In this document: in pieces, positions 1 to 8,873 of the stretch
Layout of the letters: each line of letters begins with the position of its first letter
How positions within the stretch are numbered: the stretch's first letter is position 1
DNA from: an uncultured Deferribacterales bacterium
Lineage (GTDB): Bacteria; Chrysiogenota; Deferribacteres; Deferribacterales; Mucispirillaceae
Direction: 5' to 3'
DNA: 59,770 nucleotides
NCBI GenBank assembly: GCA_947853665.1
Contig: CANTXF010000068.1
Location: 1-59,770 of the forward strand
Notes under the pieces: generated by a model
The model's database searches: none
Told to the model about the DNA's origin: nothing
The model's input: the letters and a program-made list of their open reading frames with translations, nothing else
Made by a program: the position numbers and the translations under genes

Positions 1-58
1 TCGAACCCGCGACCTCAACCTTGGCAAGGTCACGCTCTACCAGCTGAGCTACACCCGC
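1..58 (-). tRNA. tRNA-Gly (GCC anticodon), 3' part cut by window edge
   Basis: The reverse complement starts GCGGGTGTAGCTCAGCTGG, the acceptor and D-arm of a tRNA. It continues into an anticodon arm whose 7-base loop is TTGCCAA, giving anticodon GCC (glycine). The T-arm is present up to GGGTTCGA, where the window starts. The 5' end is placed at base 58, so roughly the last 15-18 bases of the gene lie outside. A consensus promoter sits just upstream. Confidence 0.93.
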
Positions 59-77
59 GTTCCTGCGGTGAGGTAAC

Positions 78-106
78 TTTATATAAAACTTACCCGGTTT
101 TGTCAA
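78..106 (-). promoter_or_regulatory. sigma-70-type promoter of tRNA-Gly
   Basis: On the minus strand TTGACA (101-106) is followed by a 17-base spacer and TATAAA (78-83). The predicted start point is near base 70, about 12 bases before the mature tRNA 5' end at 58. This is the best sigma-70-type match seen in the window, as expected for a stable RNA gene. Confidence 0.82.
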
Positions 107-177
107 CAATGTTTTTAATATTTTTTTATTTTTCCCAAAACCACTTCCGCTTTTAAAAAGCCGTAAAATATTAAGAT

Positions 178-1515
178 ATGCGTTTATTTTTTATTCCATA
201 CCAATTGACGGCCATTAATATTTATGATTTAACTATTATTATGGACACTGTAAAAATTAACGTGATGGATATGGTTCTCTCCTTTACCGCCGCAATGGAT
301 TCGGTAAGCTACGAGCTGAAAAACCACCAAAAAAGGGTCACGAACATAGCCATTGATATAGCTTACGAAATGGGCCTGCCTGAGCGCGAAATATTCGACA
401 TAATGATAGCGGCCAAGCTTCACGATATAGGAGCTATATCTATTCTGGAGCGCAACCTGCTCACAAGCCTTTCTTTCGATACGAATTACGCCCACGCAGG
501 TATCGGATACGCCATATTAAAAGATTTTAAGCTGTTTGAGAAGCAGGCCAACATGATCCTGCACCATCACAGGGCCTGGAAATACGGAGCCAACAGGCTC
601 GATTCAAACGGCAGCGAAGTGCCCATGGGCAGCTGGATAATACACCTTGCCGACAGGATAGACATAGCGATGGACCATTCCGATTACGCTCTTAACCAGA
701 AAAACCGCGTGTCGGACAAGCTATCCAAACATTTCGGAAAAATATTTCACCCGGACGTTGTGGACGCATACATGTCCTTGGCGGAAAAGGAATATTTCTG
801 GCTGGACGTAAACTTCAGCGACGCCTCCGTAAAATACAGGGATATGTTCGCAAAATACTCCGAAGTCATAGAGGGAAACGCCATTGTGGATTTAAGCAAG
901 TCTTTCTCCCATATTATAGACTTCAGAGACATATTTACCTCAACCCATTCCATTGGGGTCAGCACTTCCGCAATGGCTCTTACGCGTCTTGCCGGGTTCG
1001 ACGAATCCATGCAGCAGAAAATGCGGGTGGCTGGTTTTCTCCACGATCTGGGAAAAATAGTGATACCTATCGCAATCCTTGAAAAAAACGGCCCCCTTAC
1101 CGACCAGGAAAGGCTTATCATAAACAGCCACACATATCATACTTATAATATTCTCTCCTCCGTAAGCGGTTTGGAGGATATAAACCGCTGGGCCTCCTAT
1201 CACCACGAAAAGCTGGACGGCTCCGGCTATCCTTTCCACTTAAAGGCGGATAAGCTCGACACCATGAGCAGAATAATGATGCTTGCCGATATTTTAACCG
1301 CTCTCAGGGAGGACAGGCCTTATAGAAAAGGCATGGGGCGTATGCAGGTAGAGGGGCTTATAAGCGATTGGGTACGCGGAGGCAAGCTGGATAAGGACCT
1401 TGCCGTGCTTCTTTTCTCAAACTACGAGGAAATAGACGGCGAACGCAGGCAGGCCCAGGAAACAGCCTTCAAATGCTATGAATGCGCCCTGTCGGGCAAG
1501 GCAGCGCCTCAGTAG
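178..1515 (+). CDS. tandem HD / HD-GYP domain protein (probable cyclic-di-GMP phosphodiesterase)
   Basis: The 445-residue protein has two HD-type metal-dependent phosphohydrolase modules. The first has HD near residue 82 (KLHDIGAI) and a downstream HHH and HLADRID, but lacks a GYP signature. The second is a full HD-GYP domain with FLHDLGKI near residue 289 and HHEKLDGSGYP near residue 343, then ADILTALREDRPYR. HD-GYP domains hydrolyse cyclic di-GMP, so a signalling phosphodiesterase is likely, with the first copy probably structural or sensory. There is no signal peptide or membrane segment, so it is expected in the cytoplasm. The start is uncertain: no good ribosome-binding site precedes 178, and in-frame ATGs at 241 and 265 are alternatives. 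Its stop abuts the stop of the convergent neighbour with no base between. Confidence 0.85.
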   Translation: MRLFFIPYQLTAINIYDLTIIMDTVKINVMDMVLSFTAAMDSVSYELKNHQKRVTNIAIDIAYEMGLPEREIFDIMIAAKLHDIGAISILERNLLTSLSFDTNYAHAGIGYAILKDFKLFEKQANMILHHHRAWKYGANRLDSNGSEVPMGSWIIHLADRIDIAMDHSDYALNQKNRVSDKLSKHFGKIFHPDVVDAYMSLAEKEYFWLDVNFSDASVKYRDMFAKYSEVIEGNAIVDLSKSFSHIIDFRDIFTSTHSIGVSTSAMALTRLAGFDESMQQKMRVAGFLHDLGKIVIPIAILEKNGPLTDQERLIINSHTYHTYNILSSVSGLEDINRWASYHHEKLDGSGYPFHLKADKLDTMSRIMMLADILTALREDRPYRKGMGRMQVEGLISDWVRGGKLDKDLAVLLFSNYEEIDGERRQAQETAFKCYECALSGKAAPQ

Positions 1516-2196
1516 TTATTTTTCGGCGTAAAGACTGGGCTGGTATCTGGAACCGATCGAATATACCTCCGTCAGCCTGAAACCCGCCTCTTTCATCACG
1601 GCTTTTATAGTCTTGCCGGAAGCGTAGGTAACAAGGCGCCCTCCGTCTTCAAGAAGATCGTACATCCTTTCAAATACTTCCTTCGTCCACATTTCCGGGT
1701 TGTGTTTTTTTGAAAAAGGGTCGAAATATATTACGCCGAACCTGCCGGAAAGACTGTTTATAAAGCTCAAAGCGTCTTTTATATGCAGTTCCAGGGAGAA
1801 ATTTCCGCTGCGTCCGTTTTTCATGGCTTCGCGCAGGGCTGAATAACCCCCGCGCGGAAAAAGCAGAGGAGCTCCCGCCACCAGCCCGGGAAGGGCGGAA
1901 TCCTTCTCCACCGACACGGCGTGCAGCCTTCCCGAACATCCGGACGAAAGCATTTTATCTATGGTGGCGGCAAGATTCATCCCTATGCCGAAACATATAT
2001 CAAGAAGCCTTACATCCCCGCGCCGGAGGAAATCTATCACTCCGCTGCCGTTTACGAATTTGTGGAGGCTTTCCGTATACGCCCCCACCGACTTGGCCTT
2101 GTAGGACTCTCCGTAGCCAAGGCTGTAAAAAGTAAAGGAACCGTCGGACGTGCATATTATCTTTTTATCTCCGTAAATCGGAGCGGGAAGATTCAT
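1516..2196 (-). CDS. stand-alone MnmC-type tRNA methyltransferase domain (DUF752-like)
   Basis: The 226-residue protein resembles the methyltransferase half of MnmC, which makes the final methylation of mnm5(s2)U34 in tRNA. Seen features are an N-terminal DGSFTFYSLGYGESYKAKSVGA segment followed by ESLHKFV, a SAM-binding loop LLDICFGIGMNL near residue 65, and a catalytic-type FDPFSKKHNPEMW with LLEDGGRLVTYASG downstream. The FAD-oxidase half of bifunctional MnmC is absent, as in several other phyla where the domain stands alone. The start overlaps the stop of the upstream radical SAM gene by one base, which implies translational coupling. The family assignment is good; the exact tRNA substrate is inferred. 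Confidence 0.8.
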   Translation of the reverse strand: MNLPAPIYGDKKIICTSDGSFTFYSLGYGESYKAKSVGAYTESLHKFVNGSGVIDFLRRGDVRLLDICFGIGMNLAATIDKMLSSGCSGRLHAVSVEKDSALPGLVAGAPLLFPRGGYSALREAMKNGRSGNFSLELHIKDALSFINSLSGRFGVIYFDPFSKKHNPEMWTKEVFERMYDLLEDGGRLVTYASGKTIKAVMKEAGFRLTEVYSIGSRYQPSLYAEK

Positions 2197-3506
2197 CAGA
2201 TAGCGCTCCTGCCTTTTTTAGGCGGCCTAAGGTCCGGAAATCCGGTATTTTTGTAAAAATCGTCCTTCATTCTGTTAAAATAGCCGAACTGTATTTCAGG
2301 ACGGCGTTTTTTAATGAGCCTCAGCAGATTCTTGACCCCGTGTATTTCCTCCGGCCCGAAACGCAGATGGGAAAAAAGCAGCTCCGCGTCGATATTAAGG
2401 TTTCTCGTCTGTATAAGGTCGACCTTATGCTCGTCGATAAAGTCGAGCAGAGCCGCGGCTTCGCCCGCCCTGTCGCTCACTCCGGGGAACATAAGCAGAT
2501 TAAGCTGCAAAAAAGCCCCCGCTTCCTTTACGTGTTCTATACTTTTAACGACGTCCGCAAGCTCGTATCCCCTCGGACGGTAATAAGCGTTATAAGTTTC
2601 CTCAACCACGCTGTTAAGGCTGACGCGCACGCTGTCAACCCCAGCATCGAGAACCTTTTTAACCTTATCCGGAACGGAGCAGTTGGAATTGAAATTCACC
2701 GTAAGAGACGGCATGGATTTTTTTATTATCTTTACCGCCCCGGCAATATTATCAGCTGCCATTACGGGGTCGCCCTCGCACCCCTGGCCGAAGCTTATTA
2801 TCGGGTCCCGGGCTTTTTCCGCGTGGCGCAGGGCCACGTCCGCTATCTCCTCCGGCGTCGGCGCAAAAGAAAGCCTGGCCTGGGGGGACGGGCAGCATTC
2901 GGCGGGCTGCAGAGATATACAGCCCACGCAGGATGCGTTGCAGGCGGGGGAAGTAGGCATGGGACATTCCCAGCGGGGATAAAACACGTTTTTCGCCGCC
3001 GTGCAGTGATATTTTACGGCGCAGACGGCAAGCTGCCTGTAAAGACGGTTTTCAGGATTATTTTTTAAAAAATCCTCCACCTTCTTATCGAAATTCTCGG
3101 AAAAATCGTAATTCGCAGGATTCCATTTGGATATATCGTCCACCTGAATGGCAGGAACCACGAAATGACCGTCCAGATACCCTACGGCGGTATAAGCGTA
3201 GAGAGGCATTATATAATCTTTAGTCTTTCTGTAAGCCGGAAGAAAAAGCCTGAGAAATCCGGGGGGCAGAAACACGCTTACGGCGTTTCCTCCCTTAAAT
3301 TCCGTAAGGTTGGCCGCTTCCTGGTCGTAGGCGACCGGCCTCGTATCCGGCATAAAATAAAGGCGCGATGAATCGGGAAGCCTTATAAGCTCCGCCTCGT
3401 AGGGCACAAAATCGTAATTGGCGCTCCTTACGGCCATTTTCAGCGTCGGATGGTCGAATATCTCGCCTTTATCGTTGGCGTATACAAGGTTCGGTATTTT
3501 ATACAA
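2196..3506 (-). CDS. radical SAM protein
   Basis: The 436-residue protein carries the iron-sulphur motif CNASCVGC (Cys189, Cys193, Cys196, CX3CX2C), which binds the [4Fe-4S] cluster that cleaves S-adenosylmethionine. The barrel-like segment after it includes ISFGQGCEGDP and DSVRVSLNS, typical of the family. About 180 residues precede the motif and include a Cys-containing segment (CAVKYHC), so the N-terminal part is a separate domain. The specific reaction is not recognised. It shares a one-base stop/start overlap with the MnmC-like gene, so a tRNA- or modification-related role is possible but unproven. Confidence 0.82.
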   Translation of the reverse strand: MYKIPNLVYANDKGEIFDHPTLKMAVRSANYDFVPYEAELIRLPDSSRLYFMPDTRPVAYDQEAANLTEFKGGNAVSVFLPPGFLRLFLPAYRKTKDYIMPLYAYTAVGYLDGHFVVPAIQVDDISKWNPANYDFSENFDKKVEDFLKNNPENRLYRQLAVCAVKYHCTAAKNVFYPRWECPMPTSPACNASCVGCISLQPAECCPSPQARLSFAPTPEEIADVALRHAEKARDPIISFGQGCEGDPVMAADNIAGAVKIIKKSMPSLTVNFNSNCSVPDKVKKVLDAGVDSVRVSLNSVVEETYNAYYRPRGYELADVVKSIEHVKEAGAFLQLNLLMFPGVSDRAGEAAALLDFIDEHKVDLIQTRNLNIDAELLFSHLRFGPEEIHGVKNLLRLIKKRRPEIQFGYFNRMKDDFYKNTGFPDLRPPKKGRSAI

Positions 3507-3614
3507 ATTAAATCTCTCCGTAAAAATATCGGCTGCGAACAGCTATATCACAATTTAAAGCTTCGCGCAAATAACACGTTGACGCGGCGGCTTCAACGGC
3601 ATTATTTATATATT

Positions 3615-5618
3615 ATGTTCATCAGTAAAATAACGGCGGCGGCTTTTATCGCGCTGATCATCGCTGGTCAGGCGGCGGCAGGCGGCGAATGCCGCATAAT
3701 TTACGGGCTTTTCGATAAATATCAGCCCTACGAATGGTTCGACGGCGAAGGCCGGGCCTCCGGCATGAATATAGACCTGTTAAAAGCCGTTTCAAAGCAG
3801 GCCGGCTGCGATTACGAAATAGTTTCCGGCCCGTGGAGCGAAATGCTCGATAAGCTGAAGAACGGCGAAATAACCATGATGTCCGTTTCCCCCACGGCAT
3901 ATACGGACACATTCTGCATATATCTGGCCCACTCGATAGTAATGTACCGCTATATATTCCAAAGGGCGGATACGCCATATATACGCGGGCTGGAGGAACT
4001 CCGGGGGAAAACCGTTTTCGTTATAGAAGGCAGTTTCAGCGACAACGCCCTTACGGATTTAGCGGGAGGCGGTCTATTCCGCATAGAGCGCTATCCCAGC
4101 CATTATGCGGCCATCAAAAGCCTGTCGGACGGAAACGGAGACGTTTTTATCTCCACCATGACGGCCGCCATGAACGTTATATCCGATAATCCCCAATTTG
4201 AAAATATACGCGGCGGCGTACTGCCTTTTCTGCCGTCCATTTACGGCTTCGCCGTAAATAAGGAAAATATGGAGCTGTTCGAAATTGTCGACGGGGCTAT
4301 GGAGCAGCTTAAAGAAAACGGCGAATATTTTGAAATAGTCAAAGAATGGTCCATAAGCAGGGATAAATCCGGCTGGATAAAATACGCCGCCGTATCCACA
4401 GGTTTTTTAATATTCGTTACCCTTGCGGTCCTTCTGTGGAACAAATCGCTCTATATGCAGGTAAAGAAAAAGACGGCCCATCTGGATAAGGAAATAAAAA
4501 ACCGCATAAATACCGAAAAAAAGTTAATCTTAAGCTCCGGCAGGTATCAAACGCTGTCCGACCTTTTCCGCACCGTGCTGGATACGGTTCCCGAAACCAT
4601 ATACTTAATAGAGAAAGACGGCAGAATATCTTACAGTAACGTAAAACCCCGCACAAAAACCCTGTCTCTTGAGCTTATATGGGATAAAATAACAGAAGCC
4701 CTCCATGAAAACGGCTCTTTTGAAATAGGCCAGATATCGGACGAGGCTGGCACGTGGAAAGTAAACGCAATCGCTATGGGAAAAGGAAGAAACGAGCTGC
4801 TGGCCGTCGTATCGGATATTACGGAAAACGTAAGACTAAGGGACGAAGCGCTTATACAGAGCCGCCTTGCCGCCCTGGGCGAAATGGCCACCTCCGTTGC
4901 TCACGAAATAAATAATCCGGCGGGTCTCATAGGCCATAATATGGATTTTATAAATAAAGCCGTTTCCGATATTTTCCTGGCACTTGAAGACTCTCCGTCC
5001 ATAAGCCGGATACAGGGTATTCCTTTAAACGCCCTGCGGGAAGAGCTTGCGGATTCAGAAAAAATAATAGGAGAAAGCCTCCTTAGAATAAGGGATACAA
5101 TAAACGACCTTAAGGAATACGGCACGGCCCGCAATAACTCGTATCAGAAAACGGACATAAAAGAGTGTATGGAAAACGCTGTAAGGATGTCGTCCTTTTT
5201 TATAAAAAAACACACTTCCGAATTTTCCTTTGAAATATTCGGAGATGATTTCCCCGCCTATGCCAACCCTATACATATAGAGCAGGCTGTGCTCAACCTG
5301 ATACAGAATTCCTGTTTCGCCCTTACGGACAGAAAACAGTTTATAAAATGCGTTCTCGAAAAAACAAACGACGGCGGTTCCATAATAATAACCGTCGCGG
5401 ACGGCGGCAGAGGGATGACGGAGGAAACGGCAAAAAATGCCTGCAAAGCCTTTTACACCACAAGAAAGGACTCGGGAGGCACGGGACTTGGACTGTCCAT
5501 AGCCATGAGGATAATAAAAGAGCATAAAGGAACCATGACTATAAAAAGCCGGGAGGGAAAAGGCACGTCGGTAACGATAACCCTGCCTTCCCTTAACGAA
5601 GCGGAAAAAGAAATATGA
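3615..5618 (+). CDS. sensor histidine kinase with periplasmic solute-binding (SBP_bac_3) domain
   Basis: From ATG 3615 the protein has 667 residues. Order: signal peptide (about 1-23, ending GQAAAGG); a periplasmic family-3 solute-binding domain (about 24-250, with YEWFDGEGRASGMNIDLLKAV); one membrane helix (about 256-276); a short coiled linker and PAS-like region; a dimerisation/phosphoacceptor box with His430 in SVAHEINNPAG; and a C-terminal ATPase domain with DGGRGMTEE and GTGLGLSIAMRII. A ligand in the periplasm is therefore likely to be sensed directly. The gene overlaps its response regulator by four bases. The longer frame upstream overlaps the divergent radical SAM gene and is unlikely. 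No clear ribosome-binding site precedes 3615, and in-frame TTG 3579 is an alternative. The ligand cannot be read from sequence. Confidence 0.92.
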   Translation: MFISKITAAAFIALIIAGQAAAGGECRIIYGLFDKYQPYEWFDGEGRASGMNIDLLKAVSKQAGCDYEIVSGPWSEMLDKLKNGEITMMSVSPTAYTDTFCIYLAHSIVMYRYIFQRADTPYIRGLEELRGKTVFVIEGSFSDNALTDLAGGGLFRIERYPSHYAAIKSLSDGNGDVFISTMTAAMNVISDNPQFENIRGGVLPFLPSIYGFAVNKENMELFEIVDGAMEQLKENGEYFEIVKEWSISRDKSGWIKYAAVSTGFLIFVTLAVLLWNKSLYMQVKKKTAHLDKEIKNRINTEKKLILSSGRYQTLSDLFRTVLDTVPETIYLIEKDGRISYSNVKPRTKTLSLELIWDKITEALHENGSFEIGQISDEAGTWKVNAIAMGKGRNELLAVVSDITENVRLRDEALIQSRLAALGEMATSVAHEINNPAGLIGHNMDFINKAVSDIFLALEDSPSISRIQGIPLNALREELADSEKIIGESLLRIRDTINDLKEYGTARNNSYQKTDIKECMENAVRMSSFFIKKHTSEFSFEIFGDDFPAYANPIHIEQAVLNLIQNSCFALTDRKQFIKCVLEKTNDGGSIIITVADGGRGMTEETAKNACKAFYTTRKDSGGTGLGLSIAMRIIKEHKGTMTIKSREGKGTSVTITLPSLNEAEKEI

Positions 5619-7000
5619 TAAACATACTGCTTATAGACGACGAGCAATCCTGGTGCAAAAGCCTCCGCAGAACCCTTGCAAACCACGGTCTGACAGGGTA
5701 CGATAATATATTTTTATCCTGCTGCGGAGCGGAAGCCTTCCGCATCCTTAAAACGGAAAAAATCGACCTGGTGCTTTTAGACCTTATGCTGGGCAGCGAA
5801 ATGGGCTCGGACGTATTAAAAAAAATAAAAGACCTCTGCCCGTCCCAGACCGTCGTAATAATGACGGGAGTCAACAGCATACACCAGGCCGCGGAATGTA
5901 TGAAACAGGGCGCGGCGGATTATCTCGTAAAAAATATGCCGGTGGACGAGCTTATATCCACCTTAAGGCGTATATTAAAAGTGCGTGAGCTGGAAAAGGA
6001 AAACCAGGCCCTTAAAAGCGGTTACTTTTATTCCCGCGGAAAGGACGCCTTTTCCGAATTCATCACCGTAAACGAAAAAATGCTGAACATAATAAAATAT
6101 CTTAAAGCCGTGTCGGAAAGCGGCCAGCCTATATTGATAACCGGCGACAGCGGCGTGGGCAAAGGGATACTGGCAAAAGCCGCGGCAAAAGTATCGAGGC
6201 CTGATAAGCCTTTTCTTTCCCTCAACGTGGCGGGGCTTGACACGCAGATGTTTTCAGACACCTTATTCGGCCATGTGAAAGGAGCGTTCACCGGAGCGGA
6301 AAGCTCAAGACAGGGAATGATACAGCAGGCGAAAGACGGAACCGTATTTCTCGACGAAATAGGCGATCTGCCGGTGCAGTCGCAGATAAAGCTGCTGTAT
6401 CTGATTCAGGACAGGCAGTATCAGCCTCTGGGAAGCGACGCGGTAGTAAGAACCGGGGCCAGGTTTATATGCGCGACGAACCAGAATCTTGAATCGAAGC
6501 AAAAAGCCGGCGAATTCCGCAGGGATTTATTTTTCAGGCTTAACACCCACATGGTGCGCGTGCCTTCCTTAAAGGAAAGGCCGGAGGATATACCCGTTCT
6601 CATAGACCATTTTATAAAGGAAGCGGCCGCAGAATACGGCAAGGAAGAGCCAAAACTGCCCGCCCACATGATATCCCTGCTACAGACTTACGATTTTCCG
6701 GGCAACGTTCGCCAGCTCCGGTCCATGGTATACGACATCGTGGCCCGCTGTCAGGGAGAAACTCCCCGCCTTTCCGATTTTTCAAGCCTTTTTGAAAGTA
6801 TAAACGTAAAAAATACCGGCGCTCCCCAGGAAAATAAAATAACTTTCAGCTACGACAGACTGCCGACGGCCGAAGAAATGCTTAACGACCTTATAGACAA
6901 GGCAATGGAAGCATCGGGCGGCAGCCAGGCAAAGGCCGCCGCTATGATAGGCATATCCCAGCCCACCATAAGCAGAAGGCTTAAAGAACGGAAGCTTTAG
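5615..7000 (+). CDS. NtrC-family sigma-54-dependent response regulator
   Basis: The 461-residue protein has three domains. The receiver (1-120) has phospho-acceptor Asp56 in LLDLMLG. The AAA+ domain has Walker A GDSGVGKG (177-184), an intact sigma-54-contacting loop GAFTGA (223-228) and Walker B FLDEIG (245-250). The Fis-type helix-turn-helix at the C-terminus ends QPTISRRLKERKL. It therefore should activate transcription from -24/-12 promoters after phosphorylation by the overlapping kinase. The very next intergenic region holds two identical-class palindromes and an exact sigma-54 promoter, so the adjacent flavoprotein operon is the obvious target. Confidence 0.95.
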   Translation: MINILLIDDEQSWCKSLRRTLANHGLTGYDNIFLSCCGAEAFRILKTEKIDLVLLDLMLGSEMGSDVLKKIKDLCPSQTVVIMTGVNSIHQAAECMKQGAADYLVKNMPVDELISTLRRILKVRELEKENQALKSGYFYSRGKDAFSEFITVNEKMLNIIKYLKAVSESGQPILITGDSGVGKGILAKAAAKVSRPDKPFLSLNVAGLDTQMFSDTLFGHVKGAFTGAESSRQGMIQQAKDGTVFLDEIGDLPVQSQIKLLYLIQDRQYQPLGSDAVVRTGARFICATNQNLESKQKAGEFRRDLFFRLNTHMVRVPSLKERPEDIPVLIDHFIKEAAAEYGKEEPKLPAHMISLLQTYDFPGNVRQLRSMVYDIVARCQGETPRLSDFSSLFESINVKNTGAPQENKITFSYDRLPTAEEMLNDLIDKAMEASGGSQAKAAAMIGISQPTISRRLKERKL

Positions 7001-7022
7001 AACCGTACAAAGCAATAAAACT

Positions 7023-7054
7023 ATTCATTTTGAATACACAAATTCATATTGAAT
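7023..7054. promoter_or_regulatory. two palindromic upstream activator sites, ATTCA-N3-TGAAT
   Basis: ATTCATTTTGAAT (7023-7035) and ATTCATATTGAAT (7042-7054) are perfect 5-bp-arm dyads on the same motif, with centres 19 bases apart. They lie about 97 and 116 bases before the start point predicted from the sigma-54 promoter at 7119. That is the usual place for enhancer sites of NtrC-family dimers. Binding by the regulator encoded just upstream is inference. Confidence 0.72.
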
Positions 7055-7118
7055 AAAAATTTAAATGGCAGTGCCCTTTAAAAACATATAACTATCTTAT
7101 AATAAAAGAATATATTTA

Positions 7119-7134
7119 TGGCATAATCCTTGCT
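7119..7134 (+). promoter_or_regulatory. sigma-54 (-24/-12) promoter
   Basis: TGGCATAATCCTTGCT matches the consensus TGGCAYRNNNNTTGCW at every defined position, with the required ten bases between GG and GC. The predicted start is near 7145, giving a leader of about 35 bases before the ATG at 7180, which has the ribosome-binding site GCAGGAGG. A gene for a sigma-54 activator lies immediately upstream. Confidence 0.9.
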
Positions 7135-7179
7135 TTATTCTTACTATCCGTAAAAAAAAATTTGCAGGAGGATAAGAAT

Positions 7180-8871
7180 ATGGCAGTTACAAGACGTGGA
7201 TTTCTCAAAAACGCGGCCGCTGCGGCAGGAGCAGCCGCGCTGGGTACGGTAATACCTCAAGCGGCTGAGGCGGCTGCACCCAAAAAATGGGATGAAGAAG
7301 CCGACGTAATAGTCGTAGGCTTCGGAGGCGCAGGTGGCAGCGCGGCTATAGAAGCCCACGACAATAAAGCCAAAGTGCTGATTCTGGAAAAGCAGCCGGA
7401 AGCCGCCCACTACCCCAACACAAGAATGTCCGGAGGCATATTCCACAGCCCGGATAAGGACGGCGACAAAAAAGCCCTTACCCAATACGCGAGAGCGCTT
7501 TTCTCCGGGGATAACGTGGAAGGCAAGCTGGAAGGCGAAATGAGGCCGGAACTGGCCCAGTCTCTGGCGGAAGCTTGGGCGGAATACAGCCCGCAGAACT
7601 TCGACTGGCTTAAAAGCCTCGACCCGGAATTTAACGCCATGGCGAGAGGCGGAGCCGCTTTTAAAAACTTTCCCGGCGCGGAAGCTTCAAAATACAGAAC
7701 CTATACGGCTACATACACGGGAAAGGTCAGCTACGCGAAACCTACCGTAAACCTTCCCAAATCCGAAAAGATGGCGGGCGAAGCGGTGTTTACCTGCATT
7801 CTTGAAGGCGTTAAATCGAGAAAAATACCCGTGATTTACGAAACTCCGGCCAAACGCCTTATAACGGACGACAAAGGGGAAGTTATAGGCGTGGTTGCCG
7901 AGCGCGGAGGCAAAGAGATAAACTGCAAAGCCAAAAGGGCCGTGATACTTACCTCCGGCGGATACGAATATAACCTTCCCATGCGCGAAGCATTTCTGGA
8001 AGGCCCCGGCGTGGACGGCTGGGCTTTCTACGGCAGCCCGGCCAACACCGGCGACGGCATATCCATGGCCATGGCAGTGGGGGCCGGCCTTTCAAAAGTG
8101 GGTAAATCGGCAGCAAGGCTTATCGCCACTGTGCCCCAGAGATACAACGGCCTCCGTATGGGCCTTATTACCGACTCCGTAGGCGCGAGAGGCTCCATAG
8201 TTGTGGATAACTTCGGTAAGAGGTACGCTTCCGAAAACCTCGTTACGGACGACCCGAGCCGCTACTTTTTTTACAAAGAAGCGGTAAAAATGGATATTAC
8301 CAAGCTCAATTATCCAAGGATTCCCAGCTGGATGATATTCGACGAAACCTTCAGAACCAAAACAACCATTACATATAAAGGCATATCCGTGGCCGGGTTC
8401 GGCTTTATAGAATGGGATAAGGACAACGCCAACGCCGTTAAAAACGGCTGGATACTGAAAGGGGACACAATAGAGGAGCTGGCAAAAAAAATAAACGCCC
8501 ATCCGGAAAATATGAAGCAGATAACCCCTGCGGAATTGAAGAACACGATAGAGCGTTTTAATAAATTCTGCCAGGACGGCGAGGATAAGGATTTCGGCAG
8601 AAAGCCCCAGACGATGACTCCGCTGAATAACCCGCCCTACTACGCTCTCGCCCTGTATGCCGGAGGCCCCAACACGAAAGGCGGCATAGCCGTCACGGCG
8701 GACAGGAAAGTTGTGGACTGGCTCAATAAGCCTATAAAACGCCTTTACAGCGCCGGCGAAATATCCTCGGCTCTGAAATTCGTTTACCAAAGCGGCGGCA
8801 ACGTGACGGAATGTATGGTTTTCGGCCGTATCGCCGGGAAAAACGCCGCGGCCGAAAAACCGTGGGCTTAA
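7180..8871 (+). CDS. Tat-exported FAD-binding flavoprotein reductase/dehydrogenase (flavocytochrome c / KstD superfamily)
   Basis: The 563-residue protein begins with a twin-arginine signal (RRGFLKNAAAAAGAAALG) and has the FAD dinucleotide-binding fold VIVVGFGGAGGSAA followed by an acidic strand end (ILEK). The C-terminal part has RLYSAGEIS and FGRIAGKNAA, the hallmarks of the fumarate-reductase-like flavoprotein family. The spot where soluble fumarate reductases have HHTMGG reads PNTKGGI, and the usual HGANRLGGN reads VYQSGGN. Catalytic His and Arg of fumarate reduction are thus missing and the site looks more like ketosteroid-dehydrogenase-type enzymes. The next gene is a tetrahaem cytochrome, so it probably reduces a non-fumarate acceptor in the periplasm. 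The start was chosen for the strong Shine-Dalgarno; ATG 7162 lies before it. Confidence 0.88.
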   Translation: MAVTRRGFLKNAAAAAGAAALGTVIPQAAEAAAPKKWDEEADVIVVGFGGAGGSAAIEAHDNKAKVLILEKQPEAAHYPNTRMSGGIFHSPDKDGDKKALTQYARALFSGDNVEGKLEGEMRPELAQSLAEAWAEYSPQNFDWLKSLDPEFNAMARGGAAFKNFPGAEASKYRTYTATYTGKVSYAKPTVNLPKSEKMAGEAVFTCILEGVKSRKIPVIYETPAKRLITDDKGEVIGVVAERGGKEINCKAKRAVILTSGGYEYNLPMREAFLEGPGVDGWAFYGSPANTGDGISMAMAVGAGLSKVGKSAARLIATVPQRYNGLRMGLITDSVGARGSIVVDNFGKRYASENLVTDDPSRYFFYKEAVKMDITKLNYPRIPSWMIFDETFRTKTTITYKGISVAGFGFIEWDKDNANAVKNGWILKGDTIEELAKKINAHPENMKQITPAELKNTIERFNKFCQDGEDKDFGRKPQTMTPLNNPPYYALALYAGGPNTKGGIAVTADRKVVDWLNKPIKRLYSAGEISSALKFVYQSGGNVTECMVFGRIAGKNAAAEKPWA

Positions 8872-8873
8872 CG

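Noticed and set aside
3450-3614. Longer N-terminus of the sensor kinase starting at 3450
   Set aside because: It would overlap the divergent radical SAM gene and place 55 extra residues before a good signal peptide.
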